Of a stretch of DNA of 64,000 nt, positions 1-10,590 are shown piece after piece. The stretch comes from Astragalus membranaceus. Taxonomy: Eukaryota; Streptophyta; Magnoliopsida; Fabales; Fabaceae. Numbering within the stretch: the stretch's first letter is position 1; every line of letters starts with the position of its first letter. The stretch lies in the NCBI GenBank assembly GCA_039519185.1, contig CM076854.1, forward strand, positions 69,379,448 to 69,443,447. Reading direction: 5' to 3'. The position numbers and the translations under genes were made by a program. Below the pieces are notes generated by a model, which made no database searches, was not told where the DNA came from, and saw only the letters and a list, made by a program, of their open reading frames with translations.

Positions 1-774
1 CGGCCACAATAATAATTAATAGTACTATTTGTATAATTGTATTCTGTACCTACAATGCTAGTAGGCTACAATTCATTTCATGTTTTTAACTAGTTAGCCT
101 AAACTCCACAATGTAATTAGTATTGCAGTTCAGCCAGATATTGATTTGGTTGTTTTGATAAGATTACACTTTTATGAATCAGCTGTGTTACTTTTATGGG
201 AGGAAAACCATTACTACTATATGCAACAACAACCTGATTAGTGAACATAAACTTATAGATGTCAATTCTGTGTGTTCCACCCTGTTGTGTCTGATTCTGT
301 CATGTAAGTTTATCTCTTGCGGATTGTGATGTGTCTGAACTTTTGCTTTCATCTTTAGGTGTCATTTTCTCTTGCTGATTTCTCTATCAACTGTCATTAA
401 TTACATTTGGAGTAAGTCAAATTCATTCTGGATTAACTTAGACGGAAATAGACAAAGGTGATTAAATTACTTAGAGTATTTTATGGATAAAACCTAAGGA
501 TAATCTTTAGCAGTCCGTTTGCAGAATTAAAAGCATTTAAACTCAATTTGGTACTTAAACGGAGAAAAACAATTTAATGCTACAGATGTTTTCTTATAAT
601 CACCAGATTTTATAGAGTATACAAATATAATCCGAAAAGCAAGATCAACAAGCTAGCCAAGGTACCTAATTCTAGTATTATTTTTAAGTTGGAATTGTGG
701 CTGCCTGTGTTTCCTTATATGCTATTTGCATGCCATTTCTTGATTCTTAGTCTTGGATGGTCTTGTTTTTTTAG
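1..774. other. AT-rich stretch without a recognised gene
   Basis: I see no long open frame, RNA gene or element terminus here. The DNA is AT-rich and intron-like, with several pyrimidine-rich tracts ending in AG. The stretch leads into a short candidate exon at 775-813, so it could be intron or upstream sequence of a gene that begins outside the window. Confidence 0.4.
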
Positions 775-813
775 AATCAAGCCGTGCCGGGAAGACAAGA
801 GTTGGAATAAATG
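775..813 (+). CDS. Possible single exon of a GAPDH (GapC/GapCp-type) gene
   Basis: A 39-bp segment follows a pyrimidine-rich acceptor (gttttttag) and precedes a GTAACTTT donor. In the frame with two leading bases it reads SSRAGKTRVGIN plus the first base of a Gly codon. GKTKVGINGFGRIGR is the start of the NAD-binding fold of plant glyceraldehyde-3-phosphate dehydrogenase, and I recall plant GapC genes having an intron at this Gly codon. The next exon (FGRIGR) is not visible downstream, where a tRNA and a repeat array follow, so the gene would be broken or interrupted. The match is only twelve codons and may be chance. Confidence 0.3.
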
Positions 814-1017
814 GTAACTTTCTTGTTACAAGATTTCTTTTAGTTTCATACTTGCAATATTAATTTTACTACCCACTTCCAATTTCATGCCAGATACTTT
901 AGACTATGAATACTTTTGGTGAGATGACTTGGCATTATATTATATATGTCCATTATTATGATCAATGGCTTTTGCTATCCTCTCAATTATATATGTCCAC
1001 TATACACCTTGATATAT

Positions 1018-1090
1018 GACTCCATGGCCCAATGAATAAGGCGCTGGTCTACGGAACCAGAGATTCTGGGTTTGATCCCCAGTGGAGTCG
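1018..1090 (+). tRNA. tRNA-Arg (anticodon ACG), possibly a pseudogene
   Basis: The 73-base cloverleaf has a 7-bp acceptor stem (GACTCCA with TGGAGTC), anticodon stem CTGGT/ACCAG with loop CTACGGA (anticodon ACG), and T stem CTGGG/CCCAG, with no intron. It would decode CGU/CGC arginine codons after A34 is modified to inosine. Two normally invariant bases differ: the D loop reads GA instead of G18 G19, and the T loop reads TTTGATC instead of TTCGATC. C56 also belongs to the internal B-box promoter, so polymerase III transcription may be weakened. No T-run terminator lies immediately downstream; the next bases are CTTCTACGG. All stems are intact, so it is either a diverged gene or a young pseudogene. 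Confidence 0.8.
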
Positions 1091-1162
1091 CTTCTACGGA
1101 ACCAAAATTCGTATAACCAGGGTCTATAGATTAAACTAAATTTTGAAGAAAAAAAAAACTTT

Positions 1163-1541
1163 TAAAATCAGGCGCAATAATGCTTGACTTTAAATCATAC
1201 TTACGAAGTCAGGCAAGAATAAATGCTTGACTTTAAATCATACTTACGAAGTCAGGCAAGAATAAATGCTTGACTTTAAATCATACTTACGAAGTCAGAC
1301 GAAATAAATGCTTGACTTTAAAACTGACTTACGAAGTCAGGCGAAATAAATGCTTGACTTTAAAACTGACTTACGAAGTCAGGCGAAATAAATGCTTGAC
1401 TTTAAATCAGACTTACGAAGTCAGGCTATCGCTTGACTTTAAAACTCCTGACATACAAAGTCGACTTAATAAAAGTCAAGCGGGCACCTGACTTTAAATC
1501 CCCTTTTCGCCTGACTTTAAATCTCTTTTTTTGCACTAGTG
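1163..1541. repeat. Tandem array of about 53-bp units ending in CACTAGTG (CACTA-like terminal fragment)
   Basis: Five to six units of roughly 52-54 bp repeat the motifs GCTTGACTTTAAA and TTACGAAGTCAGGC. The two motifs are near-inverted (AAGTCAGGC against GCTTGACTT), so each unit can fold. The array decays on its right and ends at CACTAGTG (1534-1541). Read on the minus strand this end is CACTAGTGCAAAAAAAG followed by GATTTAAAGTCAGGCG copies, which resembles a CACTA terminus with subterminal transposase-binding repeats. No partner terminus is visible to the left. The short open frames across the array only follow the repeat period. Confidence 0.5.
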
Positions 1542-3861
1542 ATATTTGGTTAGATATGAGGCTCACAGTGGATATGAGGCTCGTAGTGGTGGTTAGGGAT
1601 TGGGTACGGGGGTGCTCGCGAAGAGGAAAGAGAACAATGTAGTTGAGAGAGACTTGGTGGGGTTTCGATGGAGAGGATTTTGAGAAGACTGAGAGAGATG
1701 ATGAAATGAAACAGAGGATGAGAGGGTGATGACGACGACAGTGGTGGTGCGAAGACGGTGGTGGTGTGATGGAGATGGTGGTGGCGCGATAGTGGTGAAC
1801 TATTTTTAATATTTAATACTTTAGTGGACCGAGGTTGAGAGGAAGATTCAAGTGATGGTGGTGGCTCACCAGAGTTGTGGTTGGTGCTCTCCCTCTATTC
1901 TATTTCTGTTTCTTTTTTGTTTTTCTTTTGTTTTTTCTTCCCTCCATTTTGTTCTTCCCATTTTCGTGTTTTGGAATGCTAAAACACAAAATTCAGATCA
2001 CACCAAGCACCCCATCCACAATTCACCAGCTCGATGAAATGCCTCGATGAAATATCAAATATTTTTCATAAAAATCACTTCCAAACAACAAACCAAAATG
2101 ACAAAGTCATAATTTGGAGTTCTCCAACTCAAAATTTAGTTCAATATAAATAAGCACCTCACAACACACCCACCCATGTTCGATAAAACACCCAACAAAG
2201 CACCCTATAAATTTTTTTGGTACAAGTTCAAGTCATATTGTCATCCATCCTTTTTAGTATTGAAATCAGGCTAATTATCACAAAAGACCATAAAAAAGAT
2301 AGCATATTTGCATCTTTTTCAAATGAGTTGCAGTCTTACCCATGCAACATAGGTTGCAGACATACAATGGTTTTGATAATCACAGGGTGTGTTTTGTTTT
2401 GGTTCAATAAGGAGAGGTAACTTCTTTTCAACATTTTATTGCAGAAAACAACTTTCATTTGAATTTTGATTCAGGGTATTTGCTCCATAATTTTCAGAGC
2501 ATCTGCACACTATAATCTTCATTTTGTTTGTTTTGTTTTTTTTTGCTTATCTTAGTTGCTTTTCTCTCGGTTGGGGGTTTTTCTTAGCTACTTGGTGATG
2601 GGTTAGTGGTTAGGTCTCAATAGTTTTGTATATCCATGGGTTTATATCTTCTCTCAATTAAGCTCTCCTTTCTCTGAAGAAAAAATAAAAAATAGCATCA
2701 ACTTGTGGTTGTGTACTGCCGCATGTATTTTTTTTTTTTATCAAAGTGTATTGTGGTATGTATGATTCTTTTACCTAAAATTTAAGCATGTCTTTCTTTT
2801 TGTTGGTTTTATTTAACATGCAAGTGATTTCCATGCCACATCTGCCTAGAATTATTAACATTTTTTCTAGCTATTTTCTGTCACCAATTTGATGTGTCTT
2901 CAACACTTGCACAACATTACATAAGCTATTATAATTATGCATCCTGATCTTTTCTATAATTTCTCATCATGATTTATGTCTCAGATGGTTGCTGGACAAA
3001 AACCAAAAATAACATAATTCTGGAGGTGATGATGATGATGCGAATCCCTTATTTTAGAACACACTATTTCTATGTAATAGTTTCTTTTGAGCCAATTTTT
3101 TCTTTGTCATTCCCCTTTTCTTTTACCCCCAATTTTGGAGAGCTGCAACATATTGTCTCTCGATGGGGGGTTTTCTCTCCTCTGCTGAAGTTCGCTCTTC
3201 CATGTTTCACAAAAACATCTAAAGCCTGTTTTCACTTGACGAGGTGTGTTTCACAAATCAAACAACACCGTTGTGTAATATGGCCTGGTTTTCTTATGTG
3301 GGATCGGATATTGATGCCTGAGTTTTTCCATTCAAGTTAATATTCATCTTTTTAGTTGAATAGGTGTGTCTTTTATTTTCAAAGGTTGTGAATATATTTT
3401 GGTCATAAAAAAAAAGGTTGTGAATATATATAGGTTAACATGGTGAAAGCTAGGGGACGTATGTGAAAAATGATAGATTTTGTGTGGGTTGCTTTTTATT
3501 TGAGTAAACTTGCGAACTATACTCTTTCAATTATTGAAAAGGGAAATTTTTTTACATTTATTTGAAGGTTTCATCTAAAGGGAGATCAGTGAAGAAACAA
3601 CTGAAGATTTGGAGAAGCACTAAGTGTATGCATTGTTCCTAATGATGATGGTTACGTCTGTAAATTTATATGGTGTTGGTGTGCATTGTGCCATAGCTAT
3701 TTTTTTTAAGTGCAGCACTATGATGTTGAGAAAAAGAAGGGGCTCAATGCTTATGGGTACATTTCCTTGAATAATGTTTGTTACTGCTGACTTTTTAACT
3801 AGCTGTTTTTTAATCCACTTGAAAAAGGGGCTTGCTATTACAATATACACTTGTCACCATA
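1542..3861. other. No recognised gene or element
   Basis: This stretch has a GA/GGTGGTGG-rich part (about 1550-1800), T-rich tracts and several short open frames without recognisable domains. I see no splice-supported reading frame that resembles a known family. It ends at the target A of the Helitron inserted at 3862. Confidence 0.4.
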
Positions 3862-4010
3862 TCTATACTATACTAAATCATGAACATGGACTGTCCACAT
3901 AATATGCCATGTATTATTCCATTAAAATCCACACAATAAAAAAAATACGTGGCTTCCACATCATCGCTGTTGGTCAAATAATAAATGCAGATATGTATCA
4001 TCCGGAGCAT

Positions 4011-4437
4011 AGCTAGCCAATCTGGAAAAATGGATATAGCTCCTCGAACCTAGCGGTGTATTGTCCCACGGTTGAGCTGCCTTGTGTCAAAGTTAGGAAT
4101 TCATTCTCCTTCTCGGCCCTTACTACAGTAGGGAAAAAACAGTTCCAAAAACATCCGTCGAAAGTTTTCCCAAGTTTGAGGAGTTTCCATAGTCACCATC
4201 ATGGCTTGTGCGTATGTCCACCAATTGTTCGCCTCTCCTTTCAGCATGTGAGCAGCTAATCTCACCTTCCCTTCGTCATTGATTTGCATTGTGCGGAAGA
4301 TTTTCTCAATATCATCTAGCCAATGCTGAGCCTCCAATACTCTTGGTCCTCCATTAGACTCTGAAGGTTCCATCCCAGGGAACGTAGAGTAAGCTGGGTG
4401 TCGGTCTATAGGTGGCTATGGCATTGGAGGTTGCACT
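4011..4437 (-). pseudogene. Ty3/gypsy gag fragment
   Basis: The minus strand encodes a Retrotrans_gag-type segment. An open frame at 4101-4373 carries EAQHWLDDIEKIF, AAHMLKGEANNWW and the F.R.FLELFFP region. After a frame change near 4101 it continues to about 4011 with TLTQGSSTVGQYTARFEEL, the usual end of this domain. Reading upstream of the annotated Met continues in frame for about 20 codons. It follows a tRNA-Met primer site and an LTR to its right, so this is the 5' part of a reverse-oriented element. Protease, reverse transcriptase and integrase are missing, so it cannot move by itself. Confidence 0.8.
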
Positions 4438-4638
4438 CACTAGGAAATGGAGTTTAAAGGAACTTCGGTCTTGGTCGAGGATTGTTTCTTGATCATCCCG
4501 CCATAATTCCGCTTATAATGCACTAAGTATTAAGTTGAACAGGCTCAATGTCTCTTAGCATCACAAGTAGACTTATAACAAAGGCTAACAAGGAATCGAC
4601 TCAACCCTAAACTAAACTAAGCCCGACTAGGTCGAACT

Positions 4639-4650
4639 GCTCTGATACCA
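4639..4650 (-). other. Primer-binding site complementary to initiator tRNA-Met
   Basis: On the minus strand the sequence is TGGTATCAGAGC, the standard plant initiator tRNA-Met primer site. It lies three bases inside the LTR end (TGTAACACCC starts on the plus strand at 4654), which fixes the element's orientation as minus. Confidence 0.85.
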
Positions 4651-4653
4651 AAA

Positions 4654-6150
4654 TGTAACACCCTGATATTTCAAACTTAGAAGAAATACCGAAATATTCA
4701 AATTTAGCATACATCAGAGTGTTACTTCTAAATCAAGACATTGAACATAACTAAACATTGATGACAACTCATCTAATCCCTTTAAACCACCATGAGTTCA
4801 AAAAAGGGTTACTCAACAACTATGAACCAAAGGTTCAAAGTCATTATCCATCTATTTTTCAATATCTCAACTAGAATCACATAAACGATACACAACTTTA
4901 ATACACAGTTCAAGTCATGATATCAAACGTACATAATAAACCTAGGGAACTAAGCAAAGTAAACATTGGATCTCCAAGATCCCTCAAGTCTCTGTAACTC
5001 ATATCAGCTGCTACTTATTCTTCTTGTCCTTTGTTTTTCCCTGTTTATCGGTAAACACCACAAACATAAACAGTGAGATAATAATCTCAGTGAGCTCTTT
5101 TGTGACCCATCACAACTCTACTCACGGTGTTTTATTTAATATTTCATTCGGATCCCAAATTCCGATTAATGGCATACCAAATCCTTTGGGAAGAGTAGAG
5201 ATGTTCGGACCCCCAAAATTCGATTCATGGCATACCAAACGCCTCATGTGGATACCAAATCCTTTTTATCATTCGGACCCCAAAATCCGATTCACAGCAT
5301 ACCAAATGCCTCATATGGATACTAAATCCTTTGGGGGTGGATACCAAATCCTTTGGTGGACACCACATCCTTTTGTGGACACCAAGTCCTTTTGTGGATA
5401 CCAAATTCTTTTTGTTAAAACAAGATCATTTTCTCTCTCGATAGTTCACAAGCGATAACAATTCAAAATGTTCACAAGCAACATATGAGCAGAAGTTTTC
5501 GGCAAACATACCTATTCTTTGACGAATTATTTAATACATCAAACGATATCGGAATTGAACAAACAACCACTCATTGGAAATCTTAGAATGTTTAGTTTCT
5601 AAAAAATATTTTTACTTTTCGAAATTATGAGCCATTTAGTACAGTGTGGTTGATTCTCAACCTCTAGGAACCTTCCAATCTAACCCACAACTCCTGATAG
5701 CCCAAATCAACCTTTGTCTCACATAAACCCTTGAACCTTGAGATGAGAAGTTTGAGGAAAAAGTGGGTATTTTTTGAAGCTCCAATCTCTTAGATAATGA
5801 TGAAAACGAAATTATGAGGGAAGAAGTGAAGATTTTTGAGCTAGGTTTCAAGATGGGTTTCACTCTCTTCTTCTCTTCACCTTTCTTTCTTCTATCTTCT
5901 CTTTTCTTTCCTTTCTCTTCTCTTCTCTCGAGCTCTCCCTCTTTTTCTCACTCACTCTCTTTCTTTTCTTTTCTTTTCTTTTAAAAACCAATTAAAAATG
6001 AGAGTGTTGGGTAAAATGACTCTTATACCCTTATTCTTTTCTAAATTTTTAAACAAACACCACATCAATGAATATTTAATTGATCTACTTTTTAATTTGG
6101 GAAAGTCAATCCAAAAAATATTTTTAACAATTATAAAGGATTACCGAATT
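4654..6150 (-). repeat. 5' LTR of the gypsy fragment (right edge approximate)
   Basis: The LTR starts on the plus side with TGTAACACCCTGATATTTC next to the primer site. Its far edge is not sharp; I place it near a ttataaaggattaccgaa motif around 6150. It contains a CT-rich tract (about 5870-5980) and a degenerate minisatellite (5160-5410). The open frames inside it carry no domain. Confidence 0.5.
5160..5410. repeat. Degenerate minisatellite in the gypsy LTR
   Basis: About ten imperfect copies of a unit like ATACCAAATCCTTTTGTGG occur, with variants CACCAAGTCC and CATACCAAATGCC. An open frame runs through it on the plus strand only because the unit lacks stops. Confidence 0.6.
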
Positions 6151-9100
6151 TTTATACTTCATTTAATTAAATAAAGGTTAATTGCTTCTTTTCACAATCC
6201 AAAAAATACAGGTTGCTTCTTTTCACACAAATTTTTATATTTCATTTAATTAAATAAAGGATTACCGAATTACAGGTTGCTTTTTATGTTCTAATAACTC
6301 GATCTACATATCTGTATTCATTTTTTTTTCCAAAAAGTACCATTAAATAATTATAAACATCTATAATATATATATCTACATTATATTTGAACACCAAAAT
6401 AATACAAATTATATTCAAAAAAAGTTGTATACCCGTGCAACTCACGGGTCATACATTCGAGTCTCTAATCAATAGAACATAACATATGTAATTGTCACTT
6501 TGAATTTAATATTCATTATTTCTGTTTCAATAGGGAGAATGCCTTTTTTGTCAAGGATGATTTAATTCTTAGATTCATCATCGAAGGTATCATGCTATTT
6601 TGCTTTGATCATTGCTATAGTGATTGATAATATATTGCTTAATTGAAAGAATATAGTGTACATCAATGTAACTAATATACACTCAACCAACTATTGATTT
6701 TGTACTAAGGACATCTAATAATTTGTTTTATGTGTCCTGTCCTGTGAAGCTAATGTACACTCAGTTAACCAATTATTTGTTTACAATTTGGGGCATCTAA
6801 TAATTTGAGGTTTATTTTATGGATTTCAAAATTCTCCAATGACTAAATGATTTGTAATTTTCATGGTTACTTTCGTTCTTATTGAATGGAGTCCTCAATG
6901 ACAGATGAATGTTTAGAGAAATTACCTCACTTACATATGCAGAAGACGCCTTGATAGTCACTTTTATTCGAATATTGCTCATCAAAAGTTATCATCCGCG
7001 AAATGATGTAGTTTTTTTTTCTTACCAATTTTATGTTGTTTAAAGTTAGCATTGAACTATGATTTTTATCTAGCTATATGCTATTCAGCTATTGTATAAT
7101 CTATATAACATTCTTTTGCAACGTGCTTATGTTAGTTCCTCTTCAATTGAATGACATTAAGCTTTCAGTTACTTCATTTCTATTGCAGACTTTCGAAGAA
7201 AAAACTAGATTTTGGTGCAACAGTTTCAGCTAACAATTGTATATACAATTGATTAAAGCAATTATATACTTAGTGTTCTCTTTTGTCAACCAAACTAACG
7301 AAATACAAATTGTTTCCAAGGGGATGCATTTTAATTTGCAGTCATTTAGCTGTTGAATTTTATTGGTTAAATAGAAGTACACTTAAATGCATTTTGACTC
7401 TGCACAACCATTCCATGTTCTACAATATGAATGAACTAGTTTTATGACCCGTGCGATGCACGGGGTGAGCTAGTATCGACGGATCTAAATACCCTAGGTT
7501 AATTTTTGATAATAGTAAGTAAAGCATAATTAGAAATCAAATAGAGCATATAAAAAATGCATAACAAAGTTAAGTTATAAAAGTTAGATCAACGCTATAA
7601 AAAGTCTTAAACATGCATTACAAAGTCTTAAGAGACACTAACAAATAAAATAAAAATGAAGAACTTGGTATATAATGTGAAGAAGTTTTAGAGTTCTAGA
7701 TATGGGAAAAACATACTAAAAAGTTCTAGGTATGATATCCATATCCATCAAAAACAACATCAACAATAACTTAATACATAAGGTAATATAAATCAAAAGC
7801 AGCTCCTTGAAAATCTATCAGTTCCTGCTCTAAGAAAGCACTTGTCTTCCTGAAATCAAATAAGTAACACATGAAAGCCGACAAAAACTTGTTAATACGC
7901 ATCACCTAGCTTTGCAATCCATACCATAACAAAGGCAACATATATTTGTTAACAAAAGAAAACTGAAAAAGTTAACCATCAAAGACATGGTATTGAAGAA
8001 AAGAAAAACATGCAAGCAACTCATTTAATCTTTTTTCCCATACAAACCAATGCATTATGTTTCGTATAAATCCTTATAGATAGATGAACAACTCAAAATG
8101 ATCCCAAAACCATAAAAAATAATACTAATAATGATGATAAATGTCTTCAGCCAATTCCCACCTGTTGAAAGATAATCACAGAAGCCTAGTTCTCATGAGT
8201 TCATTAGCTCAAAATATAATTGAATTCAAATACTGAATGTCTAAGATATATGATTCTTGTATATATGTTGCTGAGTATAATTGAAGTGTGAGTAGAAGAA
8301 GAAGAAGCAAATTGAGGCAAATAGGCTTGTTTATCACAGTGGCTTCTTTTTGCTTATATAATATATAGGCTTTGGAGGAAGAAAGATTCTCCACTGGGTG
8401 CGTGTGTGCATGCCTTCAAATAAATACAGTCCACATCTTTTGAGTAAATATAACTTAAAGGAAGCCATTGAATTCCCAAAACAAATTGATCAATCTACAA
8501 ATCAATGAATCAGGAACATCAAGCAACCTTACAAAGGTTAAATCTAGATTCAGCAAAATCATGCAAATTTTTCAATGATAGTTTTCATAAGGAGTTCCTG
8601 TTTTCAAATTCAGAAACACAAAATAAAGTCGGGACAATTGATATGTACCTGACTCAGTTGACGAAGAAGAAGTCATGTGACGGGATGGAGCTTAATGGAA
8701 GAAGCAAAGTATCGTGCTATAAATGGACGAACTGGCGTGAAGCCTCCTCCTGTTAAATTAACCAAAAACAAATTTCTGTTACATTTTAATGATATATAAT
8801 ATAGTAGATGATGAATTTTAAGTGAATTGAAACTAATATTCAGATTTATATCTGAGGTTCTATCAAGCCAAATTCTTAATGCATTTTGATCTAAACTTTG
8901 GTGTTGAGGTCCACAGAGGTTTCTAAACCTTTGTAAAAGCTCATAGACCTGAATTTGGAACTTGGCCAGTAGCCAGATGAAGGTGGCCAATAGGCATTGC
9001 CTGAAGGTGCCATAAAGAATCAAATAGCAAAGAAAAATATTAGAGGCAAAGCCATGCAATATGAACACAGTTGTACAGAGCCACATTTAAGACACTCCAT

Positions 9101-10339
9101 CACCATGACTTATATGACCCTCATTAGGCACCCATAATAAAACTCTAGCAAATAATGGTGGGTAGGTTGAAATGCCAACAAATAGCAGACATTGCTAAGG
9201 CTCAAAATATAAAATTCTGATGACAGACATGTCAAAACACAATCCATATGCTACTTTCTTGAAGATTAGTACACACATATCACCTAATGCTATAAACCAT
9301 ATATTTAAAAACAACTTTATTATCAAAGACTACGACCTTTTGTCTAGTGTCCTCCTGCAGTTACCCTATAATTTATTCAACAACATGAGCCATGCATAAA
9401 CTTAATAGTCAAGTGCTCTAACACCATTTTTTTCCATTCACCTTCATGTCAATTTATTTCATTATCTAGAAAAGTATATTGTCATATAAAAGATTAAGCC
9501 AAATAAATTAAACAAACCAGCAAATTCAGAAAATTATACTAATTATGTGACAAATCATGGCCATAACTACAAAACTAAGCATATTACAAATTATTTTCTC
9601 CTTTGTAGAAAAGAGGTGTGAGCAATAACATCTCTTAGCTAGAAAAGAGCCAGCCAAAGTGCATCTATACTCTTTTTGGGGCATAATTTTATATTATTAT
9701 TACTGCAGATTGGATGTGCCTACAACTCTAAAGTCACATGTGGATTAGAAGCAGTCAAATGTCTTAAGACAAAAAACAAATCATAAAAATAACAATGCCA
9801 TGCTAAGCACATCTTAATTGAAGTTAAATACAAAATCCAGTAAAATACCTTATTTGCAATATAAGGGCAATCAATTAGAAGGACACCACATTGTTCATCC
9901 CCGATCCTCATCAAATGCAATGATCATATAAGATCACACCAATCCACCTCATGATAATGTTCAATTTCCAACAAAAAATGGCAGATTATTTTAATTCATG
10001 ACTCCAAGCTGAAAGATAGCAGCTTGCATGGTACCTGATCATATAAAACTAACAAAAAAAACTGTAAGTTCATAAATAAAAAATGATAGGTTGGAAGGGA
10101 AGGAGAAGAACCTACCATATACACCATAAAGATGACAGTAGGAAGGGAAGGAGAATAACTTACTATATCAATGTCTAGCATCCCATGCTTTCAAGTAATC
10201 TGCAGAGCAAGCAGAGTTGAGGCCCTCTTACTTACTGCAAAGGATCAACCAAACAATAGATGCACAAATAATTCAAGAATCTCGTTAGCATCAAAAAGAT
10301 TCTACCCATTTTTCAAAATCATATATCTAAGCATAAAGA

Positions 10340-10341
<2 letters not shown>

Positions 10342-10418
<77 letters not shown>
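10342..10418. repeat. (TA)n microsatellite
   Basis: This is a nearly perfect run of about 38 TA dinucleotides. Confidence 0.95.
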
Positions 10419-10421
<3 letters not shown>

Positions 10422-10513
10422 TACAAAACAACATAATTAAGTAAAAAAATCTTCAATTCATCTTAATAAAACTCACATTTAGTACCATCAGGATCCAACA
10501 CCAGCCATGGAAC

Positions 10514-10514
10514 T

Positions 10515-10588
<74 letters not shown>
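10514..10588. repeat. (AG)n microsatellite
   Basis: This is an AG/GA run of about 37 dinucleotides with one AA interruption near 10532, about 100 bp downstream of the TA tract. Open frames encoding Ser-Leu repeats on the minus strand are artefacts of it. Confidence 0.95.

Positions 10589-10590
<2 letters not shown>

Larger units (their letters stand above)
3862..7473 (+). mobile_element. Non-autonomous Helitron (3.6 kb) carrying gypsy sequence
   Basis: The 5' end is TCTATACTATACTAAATC at 3862, preceded by A. The 3' end is CTAG at 7470-7473, followed by T, with the hairpin acccgtgcgatgcacggggt just upstream (7448-7467). This is the expected Helitron layout: 5'-TC, 3' hairpin plus CTRR, insertion between A and T, no target duplication. 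No RepHel protein is encoded, so it would need a helper. It contains a reverse-oriented gypsy fragment (about 4011-6150). A second hairpin (acccgtgcaactcacgggt, 6431-6449) followed by CTAA at 6465-6468 suggests an older or alternative 3' terminus inside. Confidence 0.75.

Noticed and set aside
5024..5458. 144-codon open frame
   Set aside because: It spans a degenerate minisatellite in a gypsy LTR and encodes only the repeat period.
7448..7467. GC-rich hairpin considered as a transcription terminator or CRISPR-type repeat
   Set aside because: It recurs next to CTAG-T with Helitron-type 5' ends and A/T flanks in eukaryotic DNA; no spacers or T-tract termination context.
8673..9086. 137-codon minus-strand frame with hydrophobic start
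   Set aside because: No recognisable family, and it crosses a better-looking splice acceptor at 8750; kept only as part of a tentative transcript.
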